IMG/VR virus record: IMGVR_UViG_3300009158_000035
Span: 1 to 64,000 of that record
DNA from: a virus
Length of the DNA: 64,000 bases
Reading direction: 5' to 3' (one strand)
The notes beneath the pieces are model-generated. The model worked only from the letters and a program-made list of their open reading frames with translations, was not told where the DNA came from and ran no database searches. The position numbers were made by a program, and so were the translations under genes. Positions 20,070 to 28,631 of this stretch are shown piece by piece (positions within the stretch are counted from its first letter, which is position 1; each line of letters begins with the position of its first letter).

Positions 20070-21920
20070 CTAGATTTCTAGGGTACAAGCTCCACCGGCA
20101 CATGCAGCCTCTCCTTTAAAATCGGTGTTATCTTTACGTTCTTTGATGTCTTCGAAACGGAAGTCTTCTGTAATCAATGCAAAAGCTTTATCGAGGATCT
20201 CAAATACTTCAGGATGCGGAGGCTGGCTGTAAGGCAAATACTTATAGTCACCCCCATCATATGGAATAAGACTAATACCATAATAAGAATTTCTGTTATC
20301 CAACATCCATCTTCTGATGGCGTCTTTTTCATGTTCGTGATAGTTGATCGTTAGACTGATGTTATGCGTATTAGGTCCTTCTACATGGCCAGGAACAATC
20401 CAGTTGTCATATAGTGACTTAACACGCTCAAGACACTGTACAGCAGTTTCCTGATTGCGCAACAATGTTGTGTCATACAATTTAACAGGAACTTGCATGA
20501 TCATGTCGTTGTTGTTGAATGGGTCTTCGACAACAAAGGCAGGGAAACGCTTACTCAATGCTTTACCTAGTGCACTGCCTTTATCCATGCGTACCCTGCG
20601 GATATATCTAATTTCATGACCTGCGTGTACGCCTGCAGTTGTACCCAACCAACTACTGCTGGTGCCAGACGGTTTGGTTGTGGTAATTCTCTTGGCTGGA
20701 TTAATTCCTAGCTTCGATGCCCAGAGTTTGTTTACTTCGACAGCTGCCTTGGCTCCCTCGGACAGGTTTTCAGGAGTAAGGATAGCCTGAGCTTCAGCCT
20801 GACCAGTAATACTCACACCCAGCAAAGCCTCTTCATCCGCATTCTTTTTCCACTCAGGCTGCACATATTTAAAATCTGTGTAGGTAGCCTGAAGAGTGCC
20901 TATGATTGTCGCACTTACCACAGCTTTGAGCCAGTCGTCTTTGCTAAAGCACTGAGCAGCATTGATCTCTGTAAGATTACACACACCCATGCTTTTGAGT
21001 GCGATCTCATGACAGGGATTAAAGCCCATCTCATCATCGTTAGTTAAGCTTAGGCCAGGTTCAGCCTGCCCTCCAGCAAAACAAGCATCGATTACCTTAC
21101 CAGCCTTTTCCTTAAACGCTGGATCGTCTTTGCGTAGAACCGCCGAGTTGTTCGCTCTGGCGAGTTCAGGATATTTATCCCACCAATTGCCTGCCTTGCA
21201 GTTCAACAACTCTTCATCATCTACATCAAACAAACTGATTAGTGCTCCTCTACGTACACCACCCACAACAACGCAATCAGCAATCAGGCAAGAGATACGA
21301 TGACATTCAAAAGGTGTCAATTGTCGGCCTACAGCTTTTCTAAGGATAGCTCGAACGTTGGCGTGCATTTTGATCAGTGCCTTCGGCCCGCTGGCTGTGC
21401 CTCCTGTACTCAAAGCGGCACCCATAGGTCTGATTGCAGTATAATCAAACTGTAGGTCAGGATTACGGAAAAGCTCCATCAAGCTGTCGCACCAGCCTTC
21501 TGCAGAATCTGCAATTACATACGGAGCTTCTACAGCACCATCAGGAATAGCAGGCAGCTGCTTGATGTGAGCTTTTTTAACACTGAAACCCACACCTACA
21601 CCACTCATGCTCATATAGAACAAGTCTGCAAAATCTCTGAACTTGGTGATGTTGATGAAGCTGCAGTTAAACATTCTGTTGTTACGACGCTCGATAGCCT
21701 CTCCTGCGAACTGGAAACTACGCATACTAGGAACTACACGACCTGCATAAACCTGCTCGTAGGCTTTTTCGATAGCTTCAGCCAGGTGAGGAAACTTACG
21801 GATGTGCATATCCATGTTCCTCTTAATAGTTTCGTTCTTGCTCTCCCGCCTCATCTCCTCAGGGAGGTACTTTGCGTACGTTCTGTAATGCACCAATTTA
21901 CTTAAAAAGTCTTTGCTCAT
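20070..21920 (-). CDS. Adenosylcobalamin-dependent (class II) ribonucleotide reductase
   Basis: 616 aa, a monomeric RtpR-like enzyme somewhat shorter than bacterial homologues. Catalytic residues can be placed: Cys86 in RMFNCSF, the N301-P-C303-H-E305 loop with the radical cysteine and general-base glutamate, and Cys314 in VCNLTEINA (partner of Cys86). The C-terminal CAGGAC pair (607, 612) recharges the active-site disulfide. PSGTSSSWLGTTAG is also typical. It reduces ribonucleotides to deoxyribonucleotides using adenosylcobalamin, without oxygen or a second radical subunit. The amidase, dCMP deaminase and a small gene are upstream on the same strand, with a 114-nt leader region in between. 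The adenosyltransferase that makes its cofactor lies downstream. Confidence 0.93.
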   Translation of the reverse strand: MSKDFLSKLVHYRTYAKYLPEEMRRESKNETIKRNMDMHIRKFPHLAEAIEKAYEQVYAGRVVPSMRSFQFAGEAIERRNNRMFNCSFINITKFRDFADLFYMSMSGVGVGFSVKKAHIKQLPAIPDGAVEAPYVIADSAEGWCDSLMELFRNPDLQFDYTAIRPMGAALSTGGTASGPKALIKMHANVRAILRKAVGRQLTPFECHRISCLIADCVVVGGVRRGALISLFDVDDEELLNCKAGNWWDKYPELARANNSAVLRKDDPAFKEKAGKVIDACFAGGQAEPGLSLTNDDEMGFNPCHEIALKSMGVCNLTEINAAQCFSKDDWLKAVVSATIIGTLQATYTDFKYVQPEWKKNADEEALLGVSITGQAEAQAILTPENLSEGAKAAVEVNKLWASKLGINPAKRITTTKPSGTSSSWLGTTAGVHAGHEIRYIRRVRMDKGSALGKALSKRFPAFVVEDPFNNNDMIMQVPVKLYDTTLLRNQETAVQCLERVKSLYDNWIVPGHVEGPNTHNISLTINYHEHEKDAIRRWMLDNRNSYYGISLIPYDGGDYKYLPYSQPPHPEVFEILDKAFALITEDFRFEDIKERKDNTDFKGEAACAGGACTLEI

Positions 21921-21939
21921 ATGTGTACTATTTTTGGTT

Positions 21940-21961
21940 GTCTACTAGCCACCTAGTAGAC
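21940..21961 (-). promoter_or_regulatory. Perfect inverted repeat in the reductase leader
   Basis: GTCTACTAG-CCAC-CTAGTAGAC, 9-bp arms with a 4-nt loop, lies ~20 bp upstream of the reductase start. A TATATT -10-like box (21964-21969, minus strand) sits just before it. It could be an operator or an RNA hairpin that controls reductase expression. Confidence 0.45.
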
Positions 21962-22034
21962 CTAATATAGTAACAAAAATTAGGTTTTGCCTACAAGAAC
22001 TTAAATTTCTGGTGCGAAAATTTAAATCTTGCCT

Positions 22035-22694
22035 TTATCTCAATATCTGAATGCCTTCCATTTCAAGGCTTGAAATTGCCCATGAAGGTAGCGGCAAACT
22101 ATATGAAGATTTGTTCAGATTTGAACCCGAGACTATACCTGCTTTAAGGTCAGCGTCTTGCATATACCCTGCAGATTTACCCAGCATGGTCAGAGGGATG
22201 CTGTGCTCCCTAGACAGCTCTTTGAGTAATTGGGCAAGCGACTGTATCTGTGCTTCATCATAGTCTGCCCAGTATGTGTATCCTTTAAACGAGGACTCGA
22301 ACACCTTACCTTTGTATAAGCTGCTATGCAGGTCTTTAAAGCCGAAGGCATAATACTGACTGTTAGACTTCTCCAGAAAAAGCTCGTTAACCAGGAATAC
22401 AGCTATAGTACGTCTGTTGACTTGCTGAAAATATTTGCCTGCCCCTACATGACTCGACCAATATAGAGGATCAATGCACGAGTATATTGTACCGTCTCGT
22501 CCAATAACATAGTGGCCTCCGCAAGCATCAGCGGTAGTGTTCCACTTATCCATCAAGCAAGTTTCTGCCGACTGTACTGAATTGTAACTGTACTTGGTTC
22601 TAGAAAAAGAGCCATGCAGAACTATGTTCGTTTTTAACGAAACAGCACTGACATATGCCTTCGGACCTAGGCTATATTGTTTTTTCGTAATCAT
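22035..22694 (-). CDS. N-acetylmuramoyl-L-alanine amidase-like endolysin (Amidase_2)
   Basis: 219 aa. The Amidase_2 fold is recognisable: VLHGSF with the first zinc ligand His27, HYVIGRDGTIY (61-71), YWSSHVGAG (His82) and TIAVFLVNEL in place of the usual SIGIELVN. Members cut the bond between MurNAc and the stem peptide for lysis. The segment that normally carries the second zinc His (G-H-S/R-D) reads LGKSAG here, with Lys at 173, and no Asp/Cys ligand is obvious after it. The enzyme may therefore be degenerate, or bind zinc differently. The start overlaps the dCMP deaminase gene by 23 bp. Confidence 0.75.
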   Translation of the reverse strand: MITKKQYSLGPKAYVSAVSLKTNIVLHGSFSRTKYSYNSVQSAETCLMDKWNTTADACGGHYVIGRDGTIYSCIDPLYWSSHVGAGKYFQQVNRRTIAVFLVNELFLEKSNSQYYAFGFKDLHSSLYKGKVFESSFKGYTYWADYDEAQIQSLAQLLKELSREHSIPLTMLGKSAGYMQDADLKAGIVSGSNLNKSSYSLPLPSWAISSLEMEGIQILR

Positions 22695-23115
22695 CTGGTA
22701 GGGAGCAATGCCTTAGGAGTATGCCATACTCTTTAGCTTTTTCAAATGCAGCTGTATCTCTCTCGTACAGTTCGTCGTATATGACCTCTTGTACCCCGTG
22801 AGCTTTTATCAAGTCCATGCAGTTCGAGCAGGGAGAAAGTGTAACGTATAGGTAGTATATCTCTCCAGGCTTGGAATACTTCAAACAGTTGCACTCTGCA
22901 TGTATTACGAAAGGCCGGCGAGCATCTCTATCGCTCCAGTCTACTTCCACCCCGCTTTGTGCTCCGTTATAGCCTGTAGCCACAGTAGACCTATCTTTTC
23001 TAAATGCGGCTGCGCCTACCGCCACGTAAGGGTCTGGAGATCTAGTAGCTGCAGCATAAGCCAAAACCATACCGTACTGATCCCAGTTGGGACGAATCCT
23101 TTCTGTGTTATTCAT
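22672..23115 (-). CDS. Deoxycytidylate (dCMP) deaminase
   Basis: 147 aa, standard length. The zinc/catalytic motif HAECN (His72, Glu74) and PCSNC (Cys96, Cys99) are complete, and GYNGAQSGV precedes them as in dCMP deaminases. It converts dCMP to dUMP, feeding dTMP synthesis. Together with the class II reductase encoded downstream on the same strand it forms a dNTP-supply unit. A fully ligated zinc site argues for activity. A related ComE-type or tRNA deaminase is less likely given the context. Confidence 0.88.
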   Translation of the reverse strand: MNNTERIRPNWDQYGMVLAYAAATRSPDPYVAVGAAAFRKDRSTVATGYNGAQSGVEVDWSDRDARRPFVIHAECNCLKYSKPGEIYYLYVTLSPCSNCMDLIKAHGVQEVIYDELYERDTAAFEKAKEYGILLRHCSLPDDYEKTI

Positions 23116-23121
23116 ACGGTG

Positions 23122-23337
23122 CTAGGCTAGCACGTTGAACGCAGCACGGCAAAGGTTCTTTAGCATAGCTTCGATCTCTTCGTCTTTAACCTTTTCAAAA
23201 TTACGAAAAGTTGGACGCTCGCCATCAAACTCTGCCTTAAGAACGAATGAGCCTTCATAGACGATCGATATTTCGTCGGTGTCTAGGTTGTAGTCAAATT
23301 CGAACGTCATTTGTTTTGAGTTTATACTAATTTTCAT
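23122..23337 (-). CDS. Small hypothetical protein
   Basis: 71 aa, acidic. It has beta-type segments at the N-terminus (MTFEFDYNLDTDEISIVYEG) and a helix at the C-terminus (DEEIEAMLKNLCRAAFNVL). Not recognised. It is the first gene of the dCMP deaminase-amidase-reductase series, with a 6-nt gap to the next gene. Only 15 bp separate its start from the divergent RNA polymerase fragment. Confidence 0.6.
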   Translation of the reverse strand: MKISINSKQMTFEFDYNLDTDEISIVYEGSFVLKAEFDGERPTFRNFEKVKDEEIEAMLKNLCRAAFNVLA

Positions 23338-23352
23338 CTACTATAGCTAAAT

Positions 23353-24045
23353 ATGGCTATAAGTAAACAAGAAAAAATAAATGAGTTGAAAACCTACTTC
23401 AAGAACATGAAGCTTGATGCAGGGGTCATGGGACGCACACTAGGCAATAGTATCAGCTATGTAACTCCTCAACTGATACTAGATGCGTCAAAAAAGCTAT
23501 TAAAAGTCTTTGGACGTCATGTAGAAGCAGACGATCGAGACAATGTAATTTTTTCTAAATTTCTAGGAGCAGAAGACTATCTGAAAGAGCATATCGACCA
23601 TGATGCAGGTAAGGTACAGTTTAAAGCTAAGAGCAAACTTAGGCAGAAAAGAAATCTTTCTTGGTTACATGCAGGGTTTTTTTCTCCCCAAGTAAAGAGT
23701 GTTTTTGTAGGAAACTCACTGGCTCAAAACATCGAAGGGGTTAATCCTATGGAGCAATATATGCTAGCCCACAAAGTAACCAAGATGGGGGCTGGAGGCA
23801 TAGGATCTACTGAGGCAATTCCAGATAGCTCTAGAGAGGTTAATGAATCTCAATTTGGTTTGTTGGACCCTATTCAAACTGTAGAAGCCACCACAATCGG
23901 TGTAGTAAATTTCTTTGTGAATAACATCCGTAAAGGAGACGACGGTAAGTTATACAGACAAGTGATAGATAACTCTACAGGAAAACCTGTATGGATTGAT
24001 CATCAGGAATTTTTAAGCTCTACAGTGGACGTACCAGAGCATTAG
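23353..24045 (+). CDS. RNA polymerase beta subunit, central fork / Rif-region fragment
   Basis: 230 aa. Residues ~130-200 align by eye to the bacterial beta fork region. VNPMEQYMLAHKVTKMGAGGI corresponds to the NPLSE.THKRR...GPGGL segment, and ESQFGLLDPIQTVEATTIGVVN to the THYGR.CPIETPEGPNIGLIN segment. Residues ~58-80 (DDRDNVIFSKFLGAEDYL) fit the preceding D-x-D-x-x-G-N-(K/R) region. It is a free-standing piece, since neither beta-N nor beta-C is attached. In the rifampicin-binding loop two residues are missing between the conserved HK and GAGG. It should pair with the products at 30147, 37672 and 42253. A TATACT box lies 24 nt upstream, inside the divergent neighbour. Confidence 0.82.
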   Translation: MAISKQEKINELKTYFKNMKLDAGVMGRTLGNSISYVTPQLILDASKKLLKVFGRHVEADDRDNVIFSKFLGAEDYLKEHIDHDAGKVQFKAKSKLRQKRNLSWLHAGFFSPQVKSVFVGNSLAQNIEGVNPMEQYMLAHKVTKMGAGGIGSTEAIPDSSREVNESQFGLLDPIQTVEATTIGVVNFFVNNIRKGDDGKLYRQVIDNSTGKPVWIDHQEFLSSTVDVPEH

Positions 24046-25052
24046 CTCAATGTGTAAGTACTGTTCCAGGTATCTATTGAAAATGCGGCCGTATTGTTCC
24101 CGGAAAACGAAAAATTTCTGGCATATACAAAATAGTAACACCAGCTACCCTTTCCAGACCACCAACCTGAAGGTACACCGAAAGATTTTTCGGTACCTCT
24201 AATCCAACTGGCGGAAGCATTGGGCTGCCTAATTCCATTAGGGTTATCATAACCTGTTAATGGTGCCGCTGTATAAAAAGCAGACCATATATTAAAATTT
24301 CCTAGGCTTGGGTTCCCATAGTTTCCTGCGTCGTGGCGCCAAATACCAGGTATGGTACCGTTCATGAATTGAACAGTTGGGTTATATTGTCGCCATAAGG
24401 CTACGTTTATATCCCATAGATAAGAGCAGCTGTAATTTGGGTACCCGCCTAATTGTACCTCTTTGTAAAGAGCAGCATCAGCAGTAAAAGCAAGATTGCC
24501 TGAATAACGCTCTGAGTCATAAAAAGTGCGTCCGTTTAACCATGTTATTGTCCAGGCCGGTGTGTAACCTGTAAATTTAATATATGTAGAATTATTTAGA
24601 AGAGAAGTTTGCATACAATCGCGATAGCCGTTACTCACCGCTTCGGCACCAGCGTATTGTCCAGCTACACTACTCAGGCGCGCCATAGCTGATAAGCCGC
24701 CGAGGTCGAATGTAGCCTGGATGCGTAGCCAAGTCGCAGGTATTACGGCAGCAGCTACAGTCAGTGTAAGTGTTTTTGTTCCTGTACCTCCATCATTTTT
24801 TGCAGATATTGTTATAGTGTACGTACCTGCTGTTGTAGGTGTTCCGCTAATAACTCCATTGGATGTGTTGATGTTCAGCCCTGCCGGTAAGCCTGTAGCA
24901 TTATAAGAAGTCGGACTGTTTGTTGCAGTTATGGTGTAAGAAAAAGCTTTTTTAGCTTCACCAGATGCACTTCCTGCGCTAGTGATTACAGGCGGATCTA
25001 TTTTTTTGCAATCACACTTACAGGAATTTCCGACTGCCGGTAGCTGAGGCAT
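24042..25052 (-). CDS. Ig-like domain surface protein (putative adhesin)
   Basis: 336 aa. After a short N-terminus with CKCDC, residues ~18-100 form an Ig-like (He_PIG/cadherin-like) domain: PPVITSAGSASG, ATGLPAGLNINTSNGVISG and TTAGTYTITISA. The C-terminal ~230 residues are rich in Trp, Tyr, Asn and Gly (RTFYDSERYSGN, WSAFYTAAPLTG), as expected for a receptor- or sugar-binding tip, but no named family is recognised. It follows the 988-aa fibre gene by 12 nt on the same strand and probably forms part of the same appendage. Its 3' end overlaps the convergent polymerase fragment by 4 bp. Confidence 0.65.
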   Translation of the reverse strand: MPQLPAVGNSCKCDCKKIDPPVITSAGSASGEAKKAFSYTITATNSPTSYNATGLPAGLNINTSNGVISGTPTTAGTYTITISAKNDGGTGTKTLTLTVAAAVIPATWLRIQATFDLGGLSAMARLSSVAGQYAGAEAVSNGYRDCMQTSLLNNSTYIKFTGYTPAWTITWLNGRTFYDSERYSGNLAFTADAALYKEVQLGGYPNYSCSYLWDINVALWRQYNPTVQFMNGTIPGIWRHDAGNYGNPSLGNFNIWSAFYTAAPLTGYDNPNGIRQPNASASWIRGTEKSFGVPSGWWSGKGSWCYYFVYARNFSFSGNNTAAFSIDTWNSTYTLS

Positions 25053-25064
25053 AAGCTTATTGTT

Positions 25065-28031
25065 TTAGTCGTGAGCCAATACGTATATAGTGGCGGTTGC
25101 ACCAGTAGATACGTTTGTACATACAGTTAGAGCTCTGAAATAGGCGTTATTAGCATTTTTGGGCTCAAGATATACGTTTTTACCGTTAATAGTTATCGTG
25201 CCGTGGGTCATCTGCGTATACGATATGTTACTGGTTTCTAATTTTAGTGTGTCTTTAGTTAGGGTACCTTTAGTACTGTCCTTCCCTACTTGCACCCACG
25301 TGCGTCCTAGAGAACCGTAATCGGTAGAGTCGGTACTTGAGGCTTTGTGTTCCCAAGGATTTTGGTACGTATAACATACACCACTGACAGATTTTATTTC
25401 GCCCGAAGCGAGATAGGAATAGTTGCTAGTGTCCTGTTGTACATATACGCTGCCTTCAGATAAATTAGCATATCTAATGTTATTGGCTGCTGTAACTCTG
25501 AACTCCCAGGGGTTGTGGTATGCTTGATGTGTTCCATTACCGTCAATTTTAACCGCTTTTATGTCGTACGGAGAAACATAGGAATATGTATTGTTGTCAG
25601 CCTGGATATATAGCGTGGTTGGCGTAATGCTTGAATATTTAAGATCTGACTCATTGGCAGAAAAATAGTTGTCTGCCATATATGTGTACGGGTAGCCTCC
25701 AGAGTGACCTCCAACATATACATTAGTAGGTGTTATGTTGGCAGCAGATGCTGCACCTAAACTATTTAGCCCATATACAGCCACCTGGTAGGGATCAACT
25801 CTGGTCCAAGTTTCGTTAGACGCCTTTATACCCATATAGTCAGGTTGCATCCAGGCTCCATGATTTACATCCGTCTCCACATAAAACCCTGTAGGGCGGA
25901 CTTTTGCGATTTGACCTGTACCTATGGTGTTAGTCATTAAACCGTAACTATCCATGTAGTTGTAATACGTGGGTGTATAGAGGTACGAGTAGTTGGGTGC
26001 GTGATTTGCGTAGGTTGTACCACTCGACACTAGACTAAGAATACTGCTGGTTAACTGCATATAGGTGGCCGAACCAACAAAAGGAGCCATAGTGAGTGCA
26101 TTGTCCTGCATCGCGGCGTAGTTGCCTGCACAAGAGTTAGCATACACACCTTCCGTATTAACAATGACATTGCTCAAGTCCGGAGCAGTGAACGAGAGCT
26201 GCTGCGCAGTTAGATTAAACTCATCGTTAAGTGCATCAGAGTAGCTCAATGAATGAGCGGTAGCATACATGAACGAGTTGGGCAGAGATGTATCGTCTAG
26301 TGTGAGTGACCCAGACTCTAGCTGAGCATTACGGTAGGCGTCAGCTACACGAATATCTGATGGATAGATCTGCGTATAGTTGTATGCATCTGAAGATATC
26401 TGGATAGATTTGGACTCTATGTTTACCTGAGCGCCGTTAATATCTAGGAATTGAAAATACCCGTTACAGAGGTCTAGTAGATTATCTGCATTGATCGTGC
26501 AGCATTGCGGAGCAACAAGTTTATTAACGCTGAGAGTGTTCAGTTCTAGGTCAGTATAAACAAAAGGTCGAACCTGCCCATCTGCCTGCTTATAGCTGCT
26601 CGAATCGCATACAAAACAAGGTTTCGGTATAGCTCCAGCGATGTATAAAGCTTCGCTGTACGGATCTTGATATAGGTATATACCGTCCGTATTTTCCTCC
26701 CACATACATCCATCCAGAACACCCGGAGTATAGTCGATAACTGCAGGGTATCCAGGAAGCTGGAGGTCAATAGAGTCCATCGAGATGGATAAGGTCGTAT
26801 TGCATCCTTCCTGATAGACTGTGCTACTACGTAAAGACAATGGTGCTGAAGAATATATCAATCCGGCACTAGCTGGTTGCCCTTGAGGCACACCTATCCT
26901 TAAGTTTATAAAACCTAGCTGTTGAGGGTCTGGAATGATGCTTACGTTTGCACTAGCACAAGCGTCAATACTGACTTCACCGTTGAGAGTAAACCCGCAG
27001 TCTGGAGTACTTTGCGATACGATTGATATTGGTGTAATCGTATTCACTACACCACTAGATGAAGTGATTTTAAAGTTGTTTACTGCTGTGAACGTGGCGC
27101 AAGCATCAATGACTACATCTCCAGATAATACCAGTCCGCAGTTAGGTTGTTCTGCAGCAACAACTTTAACCGAACTAGATTTCACTGCGGCGCCTAAAAA
27201 GTTAATTCCTCCTGTCGCTGTAAAGTCTGTACAGGCGTCAATGACTACGTCACCGGTCAGCACAAATCCGCAATTTGGTGTAGACTGAGGAGATATTTCA
27301 AAAATACTTCTTTTGACTGCTGCCCCAGTGATGGCAATATTCGATTGAGCGTTAAACGTTTCACACGCATCAATATTGAATGCGCCGGTCAGGTCGAAAC
27401 CACAATCTGGGATACTTCGAGAAACAAAGTTCAGATACGAGCCTTGCAGTGCTCCTCCGTATGTAATTTTTGAGGTAGCTGTAAAACTTTCGCAAGCGCT
27501 AATATCTATGTTACCTATAAGAGTGACTCCACAATGAGGAGCACTAGCTGCAGTTACTGCTAGAGAAGAACCTGCAGCTGCATTGCTGAAAGAAACTATA
27601 GAGTTGGCTGAAAAGTCACTACAGGCGGAAATATCTAAAATACCCACCAACTTTATTGTACAGTCGGCTGTACCGGTTTCAGATATAATAGGACCACTGG
27701 CAACGAGGCTTAATGAAGAATTTTTGGTAGCCTCTGTGGTTATAATATTTGAAGTAGCTGTTAGCGACTCACAAGCTTTATATGGTACAGGATTAGGGGG
27801 AGGAGGAGTTGGGGGAATTCCCAACACATCAGCAAAATTGTATGTACAAGATGGTTGAAGCGGTATCAGTGTCGCGCTGCCTGGAGTGTAATTTAATGCA
27901 GGCGGAAGATTACATGTAATTGGTAACGTGGCAGGATCGGTGGGAACGTAACTGGCGACATAAACATTGTCTATAGCTCCTCCAGCGTTCTTACCTAGAT
28001 GTACCGACGTAGGATCAATTTTTAGCGACAT
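25065..28031 (-). CDS. Large tail fibre/appendage protein with paired-cysteine repeats
   Basis: 988 aa. Residues ~85-400 contain about seven units of ~43 residues, each with two cysteines: I-D-A-C-x-x-F-x-A ... P-x-C-G-F-x-L-x-G-x-V. The second half (about 480-960) has looser Tyr-rich repeats (TYMQLTSSILSL, YSYLASGEIKS, YSYVSPYDIKA) like the beta-helical shaft of phage fibres. The C-terminus (TITINGKNVYLEP ... ATIYVLAHD) shows no chaperone domain. It lies in one minus-strand run between a small membrane protein (1-bp overlap) and the Ig-like protein. Fibre or adhesin is the best guess. Confidence 0.65.
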   Translation of the reverse strand: MSLKIDPTSVHLGKNAGGAIDNVYVASYVPTDPATLPITCNLPPALNYTPGSATLIPLQPSCTYNFADVLGIPPTPPPPNPVPYKACESLTATSNIITTEATKNSSLSLVASGPIISETGTADCTIKLVGILDISACSDFSANSIVSFSNAAAGSSLAVTAASAPHCGVTLIGNIDISACESFTATSKITYGGALQGSYLNFVSRSIPDCGFDLTGAFNIDACETFNAQSNIAITGAAVKRSIFEISPQSTPNCGFVLTGDVVIDACTDFTATGGINFLGAAVKSSSVKVVAAEQPNCGLVLSGDVVIDACATFTAVNNFKITSSSGVVNTITPISIVSQSTPDCGFTLNGEVSIDACASANVSIIPDPQQLGFINLRIGVPQGQPASAGLIYSSAPLSLRSSTVYQEGCNTTLSISMDSIDLQLPGYPAVIDYTPGVLDGCMWEENTDGIYLYQDPYSEALYIAGAIPKPCFVCDSSSYKQADGQVRPFVYTDLELNTLSVNKLVAPQCCTINADNLLDLCNGYFQFLDINGAQVNIESKSIQISSDAYNYTQIYPSDIRVADAYRNAQLESGSLTLDDTSLPNSFMYATAHSLSYSDALNDEFNLTAQQLSFTAPDLSNVIVNTEGVYANSCAGNYAAMQDNALTMAPFVGSATYMQLTSSILSLVSSGTTYANHAPNYSYLYTPTYYNYMDSYGLMTNTIGTGQIAKVRPTGFYVETDVNHGAWMQPDYMGIKASNETWTRVDPYQVAVYGLNSLGAASAANITPTNVYVGGHSGGYPYTYMADNYFSANESDLKYSSITPTTLYIQADNNTYSYVSPYDIKAVKIDGNGTHQAYHNPWEFRVTAANNIRYANLSEGSVYVQQDTSNYSYLASGEIKSVSGVCYTYQNPWEHKASSTDSTDYGSLGRTWVQVGKDSTKGTLTKDTLKLETSNISYTQMTHGTITINGKNVYLEPKNANNAYFRALTVCTNVSTGATATIYVLAHD

Positions 28032-28369
28032 TAAAGCATCTTATTAAATAACAAGTAAGAAAACAAGATCAAAGGAGCGCACAGCAACCCACTGAATGAG
28101 TCTATGTATAGTGCTGAGATAATGCCTGTCCAGAAACTTAAGCACATGGGACAGGTAACCAATCTTACAAAAAACTTATCCTTGTAGTATTCGTACAAAA
28201 AATCAGGATAGTTGCCGCTGTAGCCTTCACGATGAAGTTGATTGTACTCATCCAGGTGCAACCAATCATTCAACCTTAAAAGGTTCATATACTCTGCAAA
28301 GGCATCTGTCTTGAGCCATAAGAGCATAAGATAACCTACGATGAAAGCTACAGCGACAATCGTAAACAT
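28031..28369 (-). CDS. Small membrane protein with CPxC motif
   Basis: 112 aa. Hydrophobic segments lie at about 2-18, and at 78-108 as two closely spaced helices. TCPMCLSFWTG just before the second region recalls the C-x-x-C-L-x-F-W motif of DUF1360-like phage membrane proteins. Function unknown. The stop codon overlaps the start of the large fibre gene, so the two may be translationally coupled. Confidence 0.6.
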   Translation of the reverse strand: MFTIVAVAFIVGYLMLLWLKTDAFAEYMNLLRLNDWLHLDEYNQLHREGYSGNYPDFLYEYYKDKFFVRLVTCPMCLSFWTGIISALYIDSFSGLLCAPLILFSYLLFNKML

Positions 28370-28372
28370 AAG

Positions 28373-28630
28373 CTATTTAGTAGGAGGCTGCGTGTTTGAC
28401 AGCTCTATAATTTTGTTTTGAAGATCAGATAATAGGTTTCTTTGTGCAGTAGTAGCAACACGTAGCTGCTGCAGCTGATTGAGCTGTTCTGACAATTTCC
28501 TTACATTCTCTTCCTGCTCTTTCAGATTTTGCTCAGCCTGACGCAATCCGTCCGCAATGAGCAGCAAAGATACATGCGTATTCTCCGGGGCAGTTTCTGT
28601 CACAATAGGTAGTTCTACTCGGTTACTCAT
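28373..28630 (-). CDS. Small coiled-coil protein
   Basis: 85 aa. A long amphipathic helix (residues ~25-78: AEQNLKEQEENVRKLSEQL ... LLSDLQNKI) strongly suggests a coiled coil. Not recognised. It sits between a small membrane protein gene (3 nt) and another short helical gene. Confidence 0.6.
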   Translation of the reverse strand: MSNRVELPIVTETAPENTHVSLLLIADGLRQAEQNLKEQEENVRKLSEQLNQLQQLRVATTAQRNLLSDLQNKIIELSNTQPPTK

Positions 28631-28631
28631 A

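Noticed and set aside
22001-22025. AT-rich inverted repeat TTAAATTT/AAATTTAA as a terminator of the amidase gene
   Set aside because: Pure A/T stem without a distinct T-run; too weak to call as a terminator.
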